Source: Halococcus sediminicola
Lineage (GTDB): Archaea > Halobacteriota > Halobacteria > Halobacteriales > Halococcaceae
Length of the DNA: 64,000 bases
NCBI RefSeq assembly: GCF_000755245.1
Contig: NZ_BBMP01000007.1
Location: 248,001 to 312,000, forward strand
Direction of reading: 5' to 3'
The translations under genes and the position numbers were made by a program. The stretch's first letter is position 1. Each line of letters starts with the position of its first letter. The notes beneath the pieces were generated by a model that was not told where the DNA came from, searched no databases, and saw only the letters and a list, made by a program, of their open reading frames with translations. Below are positions 52,402 to 61,379 of the stretch, one piece after another.

Positions 52402-54081
52402 ATGCCCGAACCGGATCTGGACCGTTTCACCTCGCGGCGCTCGACCGTCTACGCGAACGAGGGTATCGTCGCCACGAGCCAGCCGCTCGCCGCCGAGGCC
52501 GGCATCGAACTCCTCCGAGAAGGCGGCAACGCCTTCGACGCCGCCGTCGCAGTCGCCGCGGCGCTCAACGTCGTCGAACCCACCAGTACGGGATTGGGTG
52601 GCGACGCGTTCGCGCTCTATCGCACCGCCGACGGCGAGGTGGGCGCGATGCGCGCCTGCGGCGGCGCGCCCGCCGATGCGACCATCGAGAACGTCAGAGA
52701 ATCGCTGCGCGAACACGAAAACTCCACGGAGTGGTATCCCGAGCAGCGAGGGTACGCGGTCGACGGGAGCAGCGATGCGGACGACCTCGGCATGCCGTTC
52801 TTGGGACCTCATACTGTTACTGTGCCGGGCAGCGCGCGCGGCTGGGAGGCGACCGTCGAGCGCCACGGCCGGCGCTCGCTCGGCGACGTACTCCAGCCCG
52901 CGATTCGCTACGCGACCGAGGGCTATCCCGTCTCGGAGGTCATCGCCCACCACTGGCAGAGTGCCGAAGAACTGTTCACCGACGAGCACGCCATCGACGC
53001 CTATCTCAACGAGGGGACGGCCCCCGCGGCTGGCGAGCGCATCCATCTCCCACGTCTCGGGGGGAGTTTGGAGACGATCGCCGAACGCGGTGCGGACGCG
53101 GTCTACGAAGGAGAGATCGGTGAGCGGATCGTCGCCGAAGTCCAGGAGAAAGGTGGCTTCCTCTCCGAAGACGACCTTACAGACTTCGACGTCGAGTTCC
53201 CCGAGCCGGTCTCGACGCGCTATCACGGGAGCGAGATATACGAACTTCCGCCGAACAATCAGGGCCTCATCGCGCTCGAAGCACTCAATATCGCCGACGA
53301 GATCGACGCCGGCGAGCACCCGCTCAACTCGCCCGAGCGCGTCCACTACTTCGCCGAGGCGATGAAACGCGCCTTCCACGACGGCCACCGCTACATCACC
53401 GACCCCTCCTACGAGAACGTGCCGGCGCTCGCTTCGAGAGAATGGGCCGAGCGGCGCGCGGCGGGCATCGACGCGACCGCGAGCGACGTCGAATTCGGTG
53501 TCCCCGATAGCCACGCCGAGGACGCCGACACCGTGCTGGTCTGTGTCGCCGACCGCGAGGGCAACGTGGTGTCGTTCATCAACTCGCTGTTCGCCGGGTT
53601 CGGCTCCGGACTGGTGGCCGGCGATACTGGTATCGCCCTCCAGAACCGGGGCGCATCGTTCTCGCTCGATCCCGAGCACCCGAACAGTCTCGCGCCCGGC
53701 AAGCGCCCGTTCCACACGCTCATCCCCGGCGTGGTGGATTTCGCGCCGGAAGCGGAGAACGAAGATTGGGCGGCCTTCGGCGTCATGGGTGGGTTCATGC
53801 AGCCACAGGGCCACATGCAGGTCATCTCCAATCTCGTCGACCACGACCTGCCACTCCAAGCGGCGCTCGACCGCCCGCGCTGGCGCTACCGCGAGGACGG
53901 TTCGCTCGCCGTCGAGGGGCGCATCGGTGGGCAACTGGCGACGAAACTCACCCGCATGGGTCACGACACACGGGTACTCACGCCGACGCAGTTCGGCGGT
54001 GCACAGGTGGCGAGAACGCAGGACGGGGTGCTTTCGGGCGCAACCGAACCGCGAAAGGACGGGACCGCCGCCGGTTACTGA
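52402..54081 (+). CDS. ggt: gamma-glutamyltransferase
   Basis: The 559-residue Ntn-hydrolase precursor has GGNAFDAAVAVAAALNVVEP, TGLGGDAFALYR and the self-cleavage site before Thr 377 (AEDADTVLVCVADREGN), with GSGLVAGDTGIALQNRG beyond it. The Thr aligns with the known nucleophile, although TTH is changed to TVL. It hydrolyses or transfers gamma-glutamyl groups. Haloarchaea use gamma-glutamylcysteine, so thiol or peptide recycling is likely. No signal peptide is seen. It lies 34 bases after the substrate-binding protein. Confidence 0.92.
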   Translation: MPEPDLDRFTSRRSTVYANEGIVATSQPLAAEAGIELLREGGNAFDAAVAVAAALNVVEPTSTGLGGDAFALYRTADGEVGAMRACGGAPADATIENVRESLREHENSTEWYPEQRGYAVDGSSDADDLGMPFLGPHTVTVPGSARGWEATVERHGRRSLGDVLQPAIRYATEGYPVSEVIAHHWQSAEELFTDEHAIDAYLNEGTAPAAGERIHLPRLGGSLETIAERGADAVYEGEIGERIVAEVQEKGGFLSEDDLTDFDVEFPEPVSTRYHGSEIYELPPNNQGLIALEALNIADEIDAGEHPLNSPERVHYFAEAMKRAFHDGHRYITDPSYENVPALASREWAERRAAGIDATASDVEFGVPDSHAEDADTVLVCVADREGNVVSFINSLFAGFGSGLVAGDTGIALQNRGASFSLDPEHPNSLAPGKRPFHTLIPGVVDFAPEAENEDWAAFGVMGGFMQPQGHMQVISNLVDHDLPLQAALDRPRWRYREDGSLAVEGRIGGQLATKLTRMGHDTRVLTPTQFGGAQVARTQDGVLSGATEPRKDGTAAGY

Positions 54082-54101
54082 CGCGGGGAAATCGGTTCGT
54101 G

Positions 54102-55370
54102 TTACTGCGACCGCTGGGGCGGTCTGAGCGCGAACGCGCCGACGCCCGCGAGCAAGGAGAGTCCGCCGCCGATGAGGAAGGTCGTCGACCACCCCACGAG
54201 AGTGATGAGCCAGCCGGCGACGACGCCGCCGAGGACGCCGCCGCCGACCTTGCCCATATAGACCAGCGCGTAGTTACTGGAGGAGTTGGCCTGTCCGTAG
54301 TAGTCGCCGACGATGCTCGGAAAGAGCGCGAACTGGGGACTCCAGAAGAAGGTGGTGACGATCACGGCGGCGACGAAGCCGAGACCCGAGCCGAGCTGGG
54401 CGAACCAGACGAGCGCGAACAGTCCGAAGCCAGTGAGCAGCGCCATGACCAGAATGGTTCGCCGGCGCGAGAGCCTATCGGAGACGCCACCGACGACGAT
54501 GCGACTCAGCCCGCCGACGAGCGCGAGGATCGTCGCCGAGGCGGTGGCGACGGCCGCCCCGATACCGAACTGCTGGGCGAAGGAGATGACCTTCGCCGTC
54601 AGCATCAGTCCGGCGGCGTTGACGAACGCGAACATGACGAGGAGATCCCAGAACTGCCACGTTCGGATCATCTCACGCCACGTGTAGTCGTCTCCCGTCC
54701 CCGCGCGGGTGGACATCGTCGCCTGTCCGCCGTCGGTGCGTTCCCCGAGCCAGTCGGTCGGCGGGTCACGGAGCACGACCGCGCCGACGAGGATGCCGAT
54801 GCCGATGAGCAGGCCCATGTTACGGAGAACACTGGAATAGCTCCCTACTGTTGCGTTCGCGCGAACGTAGGGGATGAACGCGGCGCTGCCGGCGGCGAAG
54901 GCCATCGTGCCGACACCCGTGGTGAGGCCCCGTCTGTCCGGAAACCACTTGAGCGCCGTATTGACGGCCACCGTGTAGACGATGCCGACGCCGATGGCCC
55001 CCAGCGAGTAGAGTAGATAGACTTGCCAGAGGCTGTTCGCGTAGGCGAGGCCGAGATAGCCGCCGCCGGCGAGCACCCCTGCAAGAAGGCTGATGCGCCG
55101 TGGGCCGTGGCCGTCGCGCCATGTCCCGACGGGGAACTGCGAGAGCGACTGGAAGGCCACAAAGAGGGTGAAGACGAGTCCGAGCGCGGAGAGTTGAATA
55201 TTGAGGTCGGCCGCCAGCGGTCCCTCGATGGACGACCATACGTACTGGTAGGGGCTGATGAGCGCCATCATCACCGCCGCGGCGGCGACCTGCCACCACC
55301 GCGAGTAGCCGAGCGCCTCGCGTGCGCGGGCGCTGTAGTCGACGTCGCCCGATTCGGCCGCGGACGCCAT
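54102..55370 (-). CDS. MFS transporter, oxalate/formate antiporter-like
   Basis: The 422-residue protein has twelve TM helices and the OFA-type motifs: YQYVWSSIEGPLAADLN at the start, GTWRDGHGPRRISLLAGVL in the loop 2-3 signature and a second VSDRLSRRRTILVMALL half-repeat. Substrate probably a carboxylate or other small anion, not proven. It converges with gamma-glutamyltransferase. Confidence 0.88.
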   Translation of the reverse strand: MASAAESGDVDYSARAREALGYSRWWQVAAAAVMMALISPYQYVWSSIEGPLAADLNIQLSALGLVFTLFVAFQSLSQFPVGTWRDGHGPRRISLLAGVLAGGGYLGLAYANSLWQVYLLYSLGAIGVGIVYTVAVNTALKWFPDRRGLTTGVGTMAFAAGSAAFIPYVRANATVGSYSSVLRNMGLLIGIGILVGAVVLRDPPTDWLGERTDGGQATMSTRAGTGDDYTWREMIRTWQFWDLLVMFAFVNAAGLMLTAKVISFAQQFGIGAAVATASATILALVGGLSRIVVGGVSDRLSRRRTILVMALLTGFGLFALVWFAQLGSGLGFVAAVIVTTFFWSPQFALFPSIVGDYYGQANSSSNYALVYMGKVGGGVLGGVVAGWLITLVGWSTTFLIGGGLSLLAGVGAFALRPPQRSQ

Positions 55371-55499
55371 CAGTTCGCCGACCGCCCGACGGCGGAACGA
55401 TCGAACGGGGCGCTGCTAACGAAACGGGATCGGTACATGCGATTACTCGGCCATGATTCCGAATAAAGCTGCTGAAACGACGTTCGCCGACGGGGTTGC

Positions 55500-55856
55500 T
55501 CAGACCTCGTCGCGGTCGGTAAAGGTGTGCCGGCAGGCGATCGACCCGCCGTCGAACTCGTGGACGTCGGCGAAGCCGAACGCGACGCGCTCGCCGTCCT
55601 GCCGGCCGCTGAACGCCCCTCTGACCGCCACCGTCTCGCCGTCGACGACCACGTCGTGAACCTCGTGGGAGCCGTCGTCGAGCGGTCGGTCCTCCTCGTA
55701 GAACGCCCGGAGCGCGTCGCGGCCCTCGATCGGCTCCTGGCCGGGCCGTTCGTAGCGAACGTCCTCGGCGAACAGCGCCACGAGGTCGTCGTAGCGCTCG
55801 GCATCGACGAGGTCGTAGTACCGTCTGACCACCGATTCGGGGTCGTTGCGGTCCAT
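55500..55856 (-). CDS. SnoaL/NTF2-like protein
   Basis: The 118-residue protein has the cone-shaped SnoaL-like pattern: VVRRYYDLVDAERYDDLVAL, FAEDVRYERPGQEPIEGRDA, EVHDVVVDGETVAVRGAF, FADVHEFDGGSIACRHTF. These fold into isomerases, cyclases or binding proteins; no activity can be assigned. It stands alone between two MFS genes. Confidence 0.85.
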   Translation of the reverse strand: MDRNDPESVVRRYYDLVDAERYDDLVALFAEDVRYERPGQEPIEGRDALRAFYEEDRPLDDGSHEVHDVVVDGETVAVRGAFSGRQDGERVAFGFADVHEFDGGSIACRHTFTDRDEV

Positions 55857-55916
55857 GCGGGGGCTACCGTCCCCAGCAGGAAACGTTCTCGGGACGGGTG
55901 TTCGATTATCCGATTC

Positions 55917-57107
55917 TCAGGCGGATTCGTGGTCGCCGAAGAGCGTGCTTCGGGGGAGGTCGAGCCGGACGAGCAGCGGGAGCGTGAGAACGACGACGCC
56001 GGCTTCGAGCGCCGCGGCGGCGAAAAACGCTGTCCCAAAACCGAAGGTCTGGGCGAGCGCGCCGCCGCCCACGGTGCCGACGAGGAAGCCGAGGCTGCCG
56101 AAGACGTTGAACCCGCCCATCGCCGTCCCCCGATCCGCTGCGAGGTCGGTCACGAGCGCCATCGTGGCCGGGGCGACGAGCGCACCGGCGATCCCCAGGA
56201 GGATCATCGTCGCGCCGGCGATCTCGATCGTGGGGGCGAGATAAACTGCGAGTACCGTGCCGCCGTAGAGCACCGATCCGGCGACCACAGGCACGAGGCG
56301 GCCGATGCGGTCCGAGAGCCGACCCATTGGGTACTGGCCGAGCGCGAACGGGGCGAAGAAGAGACCGAGCACGAGACCGGCCATCCCCGCATCGAGGTCG
56401 AACGTCTCCCTGAAGTAGAGCGTGCCGACGAGCGCGAAGAAGCCCGCCGTGAAGCGGTCGGCGAAGCCAAAGAGATAGGGCAGGCCGAGCGCCGGGCGGT
56501 CCGCGAGGCCCGCAAGTGCCGCCCCGACGCCGCCCCGTCGGCTCTCGGGGACGCGGTCCGATAGTCGAATCGCGAGCAGCGCGACGAGGCAGAGCAGGCC
56601 GGCGGCGACGACCAGCGGAACGAGCGGTCCCACACCCGAGAGCTGGCCGCCGAGTGGCGCGCCGAGCGCCGTGCCCGACCCGATGGCGATACCCGCCGCG
56701 CCCATGTTGCGGCCGTGCCCGCCTTCCAAATCCATCAGCATCGTTATCGAGAGTGAAAAGGCTGCGATGGTGAAGCTCCCCTCGACGAATCTGAGGAGGA
56801 GCATCGTCGTGAAGCCGATGTCGGTGAACCACGCGAGGACGACCAGCAGTGCGTAGCTCGCCACGCCGCCGAGTGCACCCGCGACGATGAACGGGACGCG
56901 GCGGCCGGCGGCGTCGCTGCGTGCGCCCCAGACGCCGGCGAAGAGCACGAATCCCGCGTACTCGGCCGCGAGAAACCACGTGCTCGCGTCGAGAGTCGTC
57001 CGTGCGCCGAGCGCCGCGACGAGTTCCGGGACGCCCGGATAGAGCGCCACCTGTCCGAACAGCACGGCGAAAATCATCGCCGCGAGCGTGGCGCGGTCGG
57101 TGTTCAC
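55917..57107 (-). CDS. MFS transporter (multidrug/sugar-type)
   Basis: The 396-residue protein has twelve TM helices, with the loop 2-3 motif GVWGARSDAAGRRVPFIVAG and loop 8-9 MGRLSDRIGRLVPVVAG. The start is likely GTG 57107 (VNTDRATLAAMIFAVLF); the frame continues upstream to 57302, but the extra N-terminus lacks a TM pattern. The substrate is unknown. It is divergent from the GMC oxidoreductase. Confidence 0.88.
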   Translation of the reverse strand: MNTDRATLAAMIFAVLFGQVALYPGVPELVAALGARTTLDASTWFLAAEYAGFVLFAGVWGARSDAAGRRVPFIVAGALGGVASYALLVVLAWFTDIGFTTMLLLRFVEGSFTIAAFSLSITMLMDLEGGHGRNMGAAGIAIGSGTALGAPLGGQLSGVGPLVPLVVAAGLLCLVALLAIRLSDRVPESRRGGVGAALAGLADRPALGLPYLFGFADRFTAGFFALVGTLYFRETFDLDAGMAGLVLGLFFAPFALGQYPMGRLSDRIGRLVPVVAGSVLYGGTVLAVYLAPTIEIAGATMILLGIAGALVAPATMALVTDLAADRGTAMGGFNVFGSLGFLVGTVGGGALAQTFGFGTAFFAAAALEAGVVVLTLPLLVRLDLPRSTLFGDHESA

Positions 57108-57338
57108 GGTATGCTCCGTAGGGCTGTCGGGCGGATAAACTGACGGACTGTGGACGGAGAGAGAAAACCGAGAGGGTTCATTGGAGTCGTAATCACGCAA
57201 TTCCGTACTACGAATATCGGGTCTGTATTCGATAGAAGAAACCGTCGCGGGCTGCATCGAGTGCGACGGGTTGTCAATTGGCGTCAGAGGTTCTCCGACC
57301 ACCCGCGTTTATATCCCCGACGGTAGTGACGCTAGAGA

Positions 57339-58931
57339 ATGGCACCCAAAACGGCCACCTACGACCATATCATCGTGGGTGCCGGCTCGGCAGGCTGCGT
57401 GCTCGCAAACCGCCTCAGCGCGGACGACGAGACCACCGTATTGCTCCTCGAAGCCGGCGAGCCGAACGAGAAGCGCGAAATCGACATCCCGGCCGGGTTC
57501 CCGGAACTGTTCGGGAGTTCGGTCGACTGGGAGTACTACACCGAGCCACAAGAGGCGATGAACGGCCGCGAACTCTACTGGCCGCGCGGCAAGACCCTCG
57601 GCGGGTCGAGTGCGATCAACGCGATGATCTACATCCGTGGCCACCGGGAGGACTACGACCACTGGGCCGCACTGGGCAACGAAGGCTGGGGCTACGAGGA
57701 CGTACTGCCCTATTTCAAGCGAAGCGAACGGTTCGAACCCGGCGATTCGGCCTACCACGGACAGGACGGACCGCTGAACGTCAGCACACCCCGCTCGCCA
57801 CGTCCCCTCTCGAAGACGTTCGTCGATGCTGCCGTCGAGACCGGCGAGACGCGAACCGAGGATTTCAACGGCGAGTCCCAGGAGGGAGTCGGTTTCTACC
57901 ATCTCACCCAGAAGGACGGGAAACGCCACAGCGCCGCCGACGGCTTCTTGAAGCCCGTTCTCGACCGACCGAACCTCACCACACGAACCGGCGCGCAGGT
58001 CACGCGGGTCACCTTCGACGGCGATCGTGCGACCGGCGTCGAGTACGAGATCGACGGCCAGCGAGTCCGTGCCGACGCCGATGGAGAGGTTCTCCTCTCG
58101 GCCGGAGCGGTCAACACGCCACAGCTACTGATGCTTTCGGGGATCGGTGACGGCGACCACCTCCGCGAGCACGGCATCGAGGTGCGCCACGACCTGCCCG
58201 GCGTCGGGCGAAACCTCCAGGACCACCTCTTCGCGTTCGTCGTCCACGAATCGACCGGTGCTTCGACGCTCGACGATGCCGGCAAACTCCGACATCTCCC
58301 GAGATATCTCCTGTTCAAGCGCGGCCCGCTGACCTCGAACGTCGCCGAGACCGGCGGGTTCGTCCGAACGAGTCCCGACGAACCGGCACCGGACCTCCAG
58401 TATCACTTCGCTCCGTCGTACTTCCTGCGCCACGGCTTCGACAACCCGGCGAAGGGCCGCGGGTTTTCCATCGGCGTGACACAACTGCGCCCGGAGAGCC
58501 GCGGGCGTATCTCGCTCGATTCCGGGGACCCGTTCGACGCACCCGCCATCGACCCCCGGTATCTCACCGCGACCGAAGACATGGACGCCCTCGTCGACGG
58601 TCTCCGGAAGGCCCGCGACATCGCGCGTGCCGACGCCTTTGAGGAGCACAGGCAAAAAGAGGTCTGGCCGGGCAAGGATGCAGAGACTGACGCGGAACTC
58701 GAAGCGCACATCCGCGAGACGTCCCACACCGTCTATCACCCGGTCGGGACCTGCACGATGGGCGACGGGCCGATGGCCGTCGTGGACGACCGCTTGCGGG
58801 TTCACGGTCTCTCCGGGCTTCGGGTCGTCGATGCCTCGATCATGCCGACCCTCGTTGGAGGGAACACCAACGCGCCGACGATCATGATCGCCGAGCGCGC
58901 CGCCGATTTCATCCTCGCCAGCGACGATTGA
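57339..58931 (+). CDS. GMC-family oxidoreductase (choline dehydrogenase-like)
   Basis: The 530-residue FAD enzyme has YDHIIVGAGSAGCVLANRLS at the N-terminus, the GKTLGGSSAINAMIYIRGH motif, LLSAGAVNTPQLLMLSGIG, and the catalytic His region TSHTVYHPVGTCTMGDG near the C-terminus. This fits choline or other alcohol dehydrogenases of the GMC family. In halophiles choline oxidation to glycine betaine is a reasonable role, but betB is not adjacent and the substrate is unproven. Confidence 0.9.
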   Translation: MAPKTATYDHIIVGAGSAGCVLANRLSADDETTVLLLEAGEPNEKREIDIPAGFPELFGSSVDWEYYTEPQEAMNGRELYWPRGKTLGGSSAINAMIYIRGHREDYDHWAALGNEGWGYEDVLPYFKRSERFEPGDSAYHGQDGPLNVSTPRSPRPLSKTFVDAAVETGETRTEDFNGESQEGVGFYHLTQKDGKRHSAADGFLKPVLDRPNLTTRTGAQVTRVTFDGDRATGVEYEIDGQRVRADADGEVLLSAGAVNTPQLLMLSGIGDGDHLREHGIEVRHDLPGVGRNLQDHLFAFVVHESTGASTLDDAGKLRHLPRYLLFKRGPLTSNVAETGGFVRTSPDEPAPDLQYHFAPSYFLRHGFDNPAKGRGFSIGVTQLRPESRGRISLDSGDPFDAPAIDPRYLTATEDMDALVDGLRKARDIARADAFEEHRQKEVWPGKDAETDAELEAHIRETSHTVYHPVGTCTMGDGPMAVVDDRLRVHGLSGLRVVDASIMPTLVGGNTNAPTIMIAERAADFILASDD

Positions 58932-59005
58932 GACGGCTGTCTTCCACCACTGGCTCCGTTCAGGATCGGCATCGAGCGCCGAACCTCGGGTCGTGAACGG
59001 GGCGG

Positions 59006-59983
59006 TCAGGCGTGTCCTGAGACGGGCACCGGCCCGTAGGGTTCTTCGAGGTACTCCTGATCGCTTTCCGACAGCGAGATGTCGAGCGCCGCGACGGCCT
59101 GTTCGAGATGTTCGACGCTCGTCGTGCCGACGATGGGTGCGTCGACCCACTCCTTGTGCAGCAGCCACGCGAGCGAAATCTGGGCCATCGTGGCGTCCTT
59201 CTCGTCGGCGAGTTCCTGGACGCGCTCGTTGATTTCCCGGCCGCCGCCCTCGCGGTAGGGATGGTCGTAGAGGTGTTCCTCGCTCGCGCCGCGGTCGGTC
59301 GCGCCGATGTCCTCGTGGGGGCGGGTGAGGTAGCCGCGCGCGAGTGGGCTCCACGGCATGACGCCGATGCCCTTCTCTCCACACAGCGGCAGCATCTCGC
59401 GCTCTTCCTCGCGATAGACCAGATTGTAGTGGTTCTGCATCGTCACGAACCGTTCGAGGTTCGCCATCCGGCTCGTGCGCAGCGCGTCGGCGAACTGGTG
59501 GGCCCACATCGACGAGCCGCCGATGTACCTGACCTTGCCGCGGCGCACCGCATCGTCGAGCGCGCCGAGGGTCTCGTCGATCGGCGTGTCCTCGTCCCAG
59601 CGGTGGGTCTGGTAGAGGTCGATCGTGTCCATGCCCAGCCTGTCGAGCGAGTTGTCGAGTTCCTGCTCGATGGCCTTTCTGGAGAGTCCGCCGGCGTTCG
59701 GATTGCCCTCGTCCATCGGGTGATAGACTTTCGTGGCGACGACCGGCCAGTCGCGGTCGTAGCCCGCGAGCGCGTCGCCGAGTACGCGCTCGGAGTCGCC
59801 CTTCGAGTACATGTTCGCGGTATCGAAGAAGTTGATGCCGAGGTCGATCGCGCGCTCGATGATCTCGTGGCTCGCCTCCTCTTCGAGTACCCAGTCGCGC
59901 CAGTCGGAGTTTCCGAAGCTCATACAGCCGAGACAGAGCCGACTGACCTCCATGCCCGTGCCACCGAGCGTCGTGTATTCCAT
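59006..59983 (-). CDS. aldo/keto reductase
   Basis: The 325-residue TIM-barrel enzyme has the catalytic tetrad: Asp and Tyr in NFFDTANMYSKGDSE, Lys in VVATKVYHP, His in LYQTHRWDED. It ends with GPVPVSGHA. Family members reduce aldehydes and ketones with NADPH; the substrate is not known. ATG 59983 starts MEYTTLGGTGMEVSRLCLG. Convergent with the GMC gene. Confidence 0.92.
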   Translation of the reverse strand: MEYTTLGGTGMEVSRLCLGCMSFGNSDWRDWVLEEEASHEIIERAIDLGINFFDTANMYSKGDSERVLGDALAGYDRDWPVVATKVYHPMDEGNPNAGGLSRKAIEQELDNSLDRLGMDTIDLYQTHRWDEDTPIDETLGALDDAVRRGKVRYIGGSSMWAHQFADALRTSRMANLERFVTMQNHYNLVYREEEREMLPLCGEKGIGVMPWSPLARGYLTRPHEDIGATDRGASEEHLYDHPYREGGGREINERVQELADEKDATMAQISLAWLLHKEWVDAPIVGTTSVEHLEQAVAALDISLSESDQEYLEEPYGPVPVSGHA

Positions 59984-60088
59984 GTCGTCACGTCGACGGC
60001 CGCCGGGAAAAGTCGTAGCATCGACCCCGAGACCGACTGTGGCCGGCGTCGACCGACGGTATATGCTGCCCGAACTCCGAGAGACATC

Positions 60089-60547
60089 GTGAACGCAGCC
60101 ATCGAACGCACGCCCGACGGCCGCCGGGTCGTGATCGCCCGCACGATCGACGCGCCCGCCAGGACCGTCTGGTCGATCCTGATCGATACCGACCGCTGGC
60201 CCGAGTGGGGACCGTCGATCGCGGCCGTCGACTGCCCCGATCGGTTCATCGAGAACGGATCGAGCGGCCACGTCGAAACCGTGGGTCCGGGTGCGCTGCT
60301 CCCGGGCCTGCCGGACGGTGGACTACGGGTGCCGTTTCGCGTCACGAGCTGTGCCGATCGTCGGTGGACGTGGCGCGTCGCTGGCGTTCCGGCGACCGGT
60401 CATCGGGTCAAGTCCTGGGGCGAGAACTGTCGGGCGGCGTTCGAGATTCCGTTGCCCGCGGCGGCGTACGCGCCCGTCTGCCGGCGGGCACTGGTCACGA
60501 TCGAACGACTCGCGCGCGGCGCTACTGGGGAGCGAGGACGTCGCTGA
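60089..60547 (+). CDS. SRPBCC (polyketide cyclase-like) protein
   Basis: The 152-residue protein starts at GTG 60089 and has the START/SRPBCC pattern ARTIDAPARTVWSILIDTDR, WPEWGPSIAAVDCP, GGLRVPFRVTSCADR and a C-terminal helix. Such proteins bind hydrophobic ligands. Its 3' end overlaps the zinc-finger gene on the opposite strand by 26 bases. No substrate can be given. Confidence 0.75.
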   Translation: MNAAIERTPDGRRVVIARTIDAPARTVWSILIDTDRWPEWGPSIAAVDCPDRFIENGSSGHVETVGPGALLPGLPDGGLRVPFRVTSCADRRWTWRVAGVPATGHRVKSWGENCRAAFEIPLPAAAYAPVCRRALVTIERLARGATGERGRR

Positions 60548-60755
60548 TGGGCCGGAGGTCTTCCTTCAACCCTGTGCCGTCGCAGTCGTCGTTCGGGCAG
60601 TCGTATCGCCAGCCGTCCGTCGTCGCGTACCGCTCGGCGAAGCGCTCGCCACAGACCTCACAGACCAGCTGTGCGTCCGAGCAGACGTCGCGGTGGAGTT
60701 CGAGTTCGAGGTCGCTCCCGAAGGTCCGCTTGCAGTTTCTGCATGTTCGGGTCAT
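60522..60755 (-). CDS. small zinc-finger protein
   Basis: The 77-residue protein has three Cys-rich units, RTCRNCKRTF, CSDAQLVCEVCGERF and YDCPNDDCDG. The first unit plus His/Cys in ELHRDVC resembles a C2H2/C2HC finger. It is a haloarchaeal type of small zinc protein that may bind nucleic acid or protein. Its 3' end overlaps that of the SRPBCC gene. Confidence 0.75.
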   Translation of the reverse strand: MTRTCRNCKRTFGSDLELELHRDVCSDAQLVCEVCGERFAERYATTDGWRYDCPNDDCDGTGLKEDLRPISDVLAPQ

Positions 60756-60844
60756 ACTTGCCGATTCTCAGCCACGGGGTATATGCGTGCCGCTTTTTCG
60801 CCCCGGTCCGCGGGAGTTTTGCCCGCGCGGGGTGAGGGAGAGAT

Positions 60845-61330
60845 ATGGCCACCTACGAGCGCGAGACGTACCTGCGCGCGCCCTTCGAGGACGTCTGGGA
60901 GTTCCACTCGGCGATCACCGGGCTGACGGCGGTCACACCGAAATTCATGAACCTCCGCGTGGAGGCCGCGCGCGGCCCGGACGGCGAACCGGATCCCGAC
61001 ATCTTGGAGGAGGGCTCCGAGATCGACCTCTCGATGCGCCCGTTCGGCGTCGGGCCGCGACAGGGCTGGACCTCCCGCATCGTCGAGCGGCGACGCGACG
61101 GTGATGCAGGGCTGTTCCGCGATACGATGCACGACGGCCCGTTCGAGCGCTGGGTCCACACCCACAGTTTCTACGCCGACGCCGGCGGCACGATACTCCG
61201 CGACCGCGTTGAGTATCGCCTTCCCTGTGGCGATCTCGGTCGCCTCGCCGAACCCTTTGGCGAGATCGGTTTCGAGCCGATGTTTCGCTATCGCCACCGT
61301 GAGACCAAGCGCCGGCTCGAGCGGCCGTGA
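60845..61330 (+). CDS. SRPBCC-fold protein, cyclase/dehydrase type
   Basis: The 161-residue protein reads TYLRAPFEDVWEFHSAITGL, VTPKFMNLRVEAARG, SMRPFGVGPRQGWTSRI, and ends with a helix (RYRHRETKRRLERP). It is a START-like fold related to the family used in polyketide cyclases. It lies in a set of two SRPBCC proteins with an unlinked zinc protein between; no function is proven. Confidence 0.82.
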   Translation: MATYERETYLRAPFEDVWEFHSAITGLTAVTPKFMNLRVEAARGPDGEPDPDILEEGSEIDLSMRPFGVGPRQGWTSRIVERRRDGDAGLFRDTMHDGPFERWVHTHSFYADAGGTILRDRVEYRLPCGDLGRLAEPFGEIGFEPMFRYRHRETKRRLERP

Positions 61331-61379
61331 GGTTCGTGCGAATCGCACCGTGTTTAACCCAGCGGACTGAGCAGTATCC

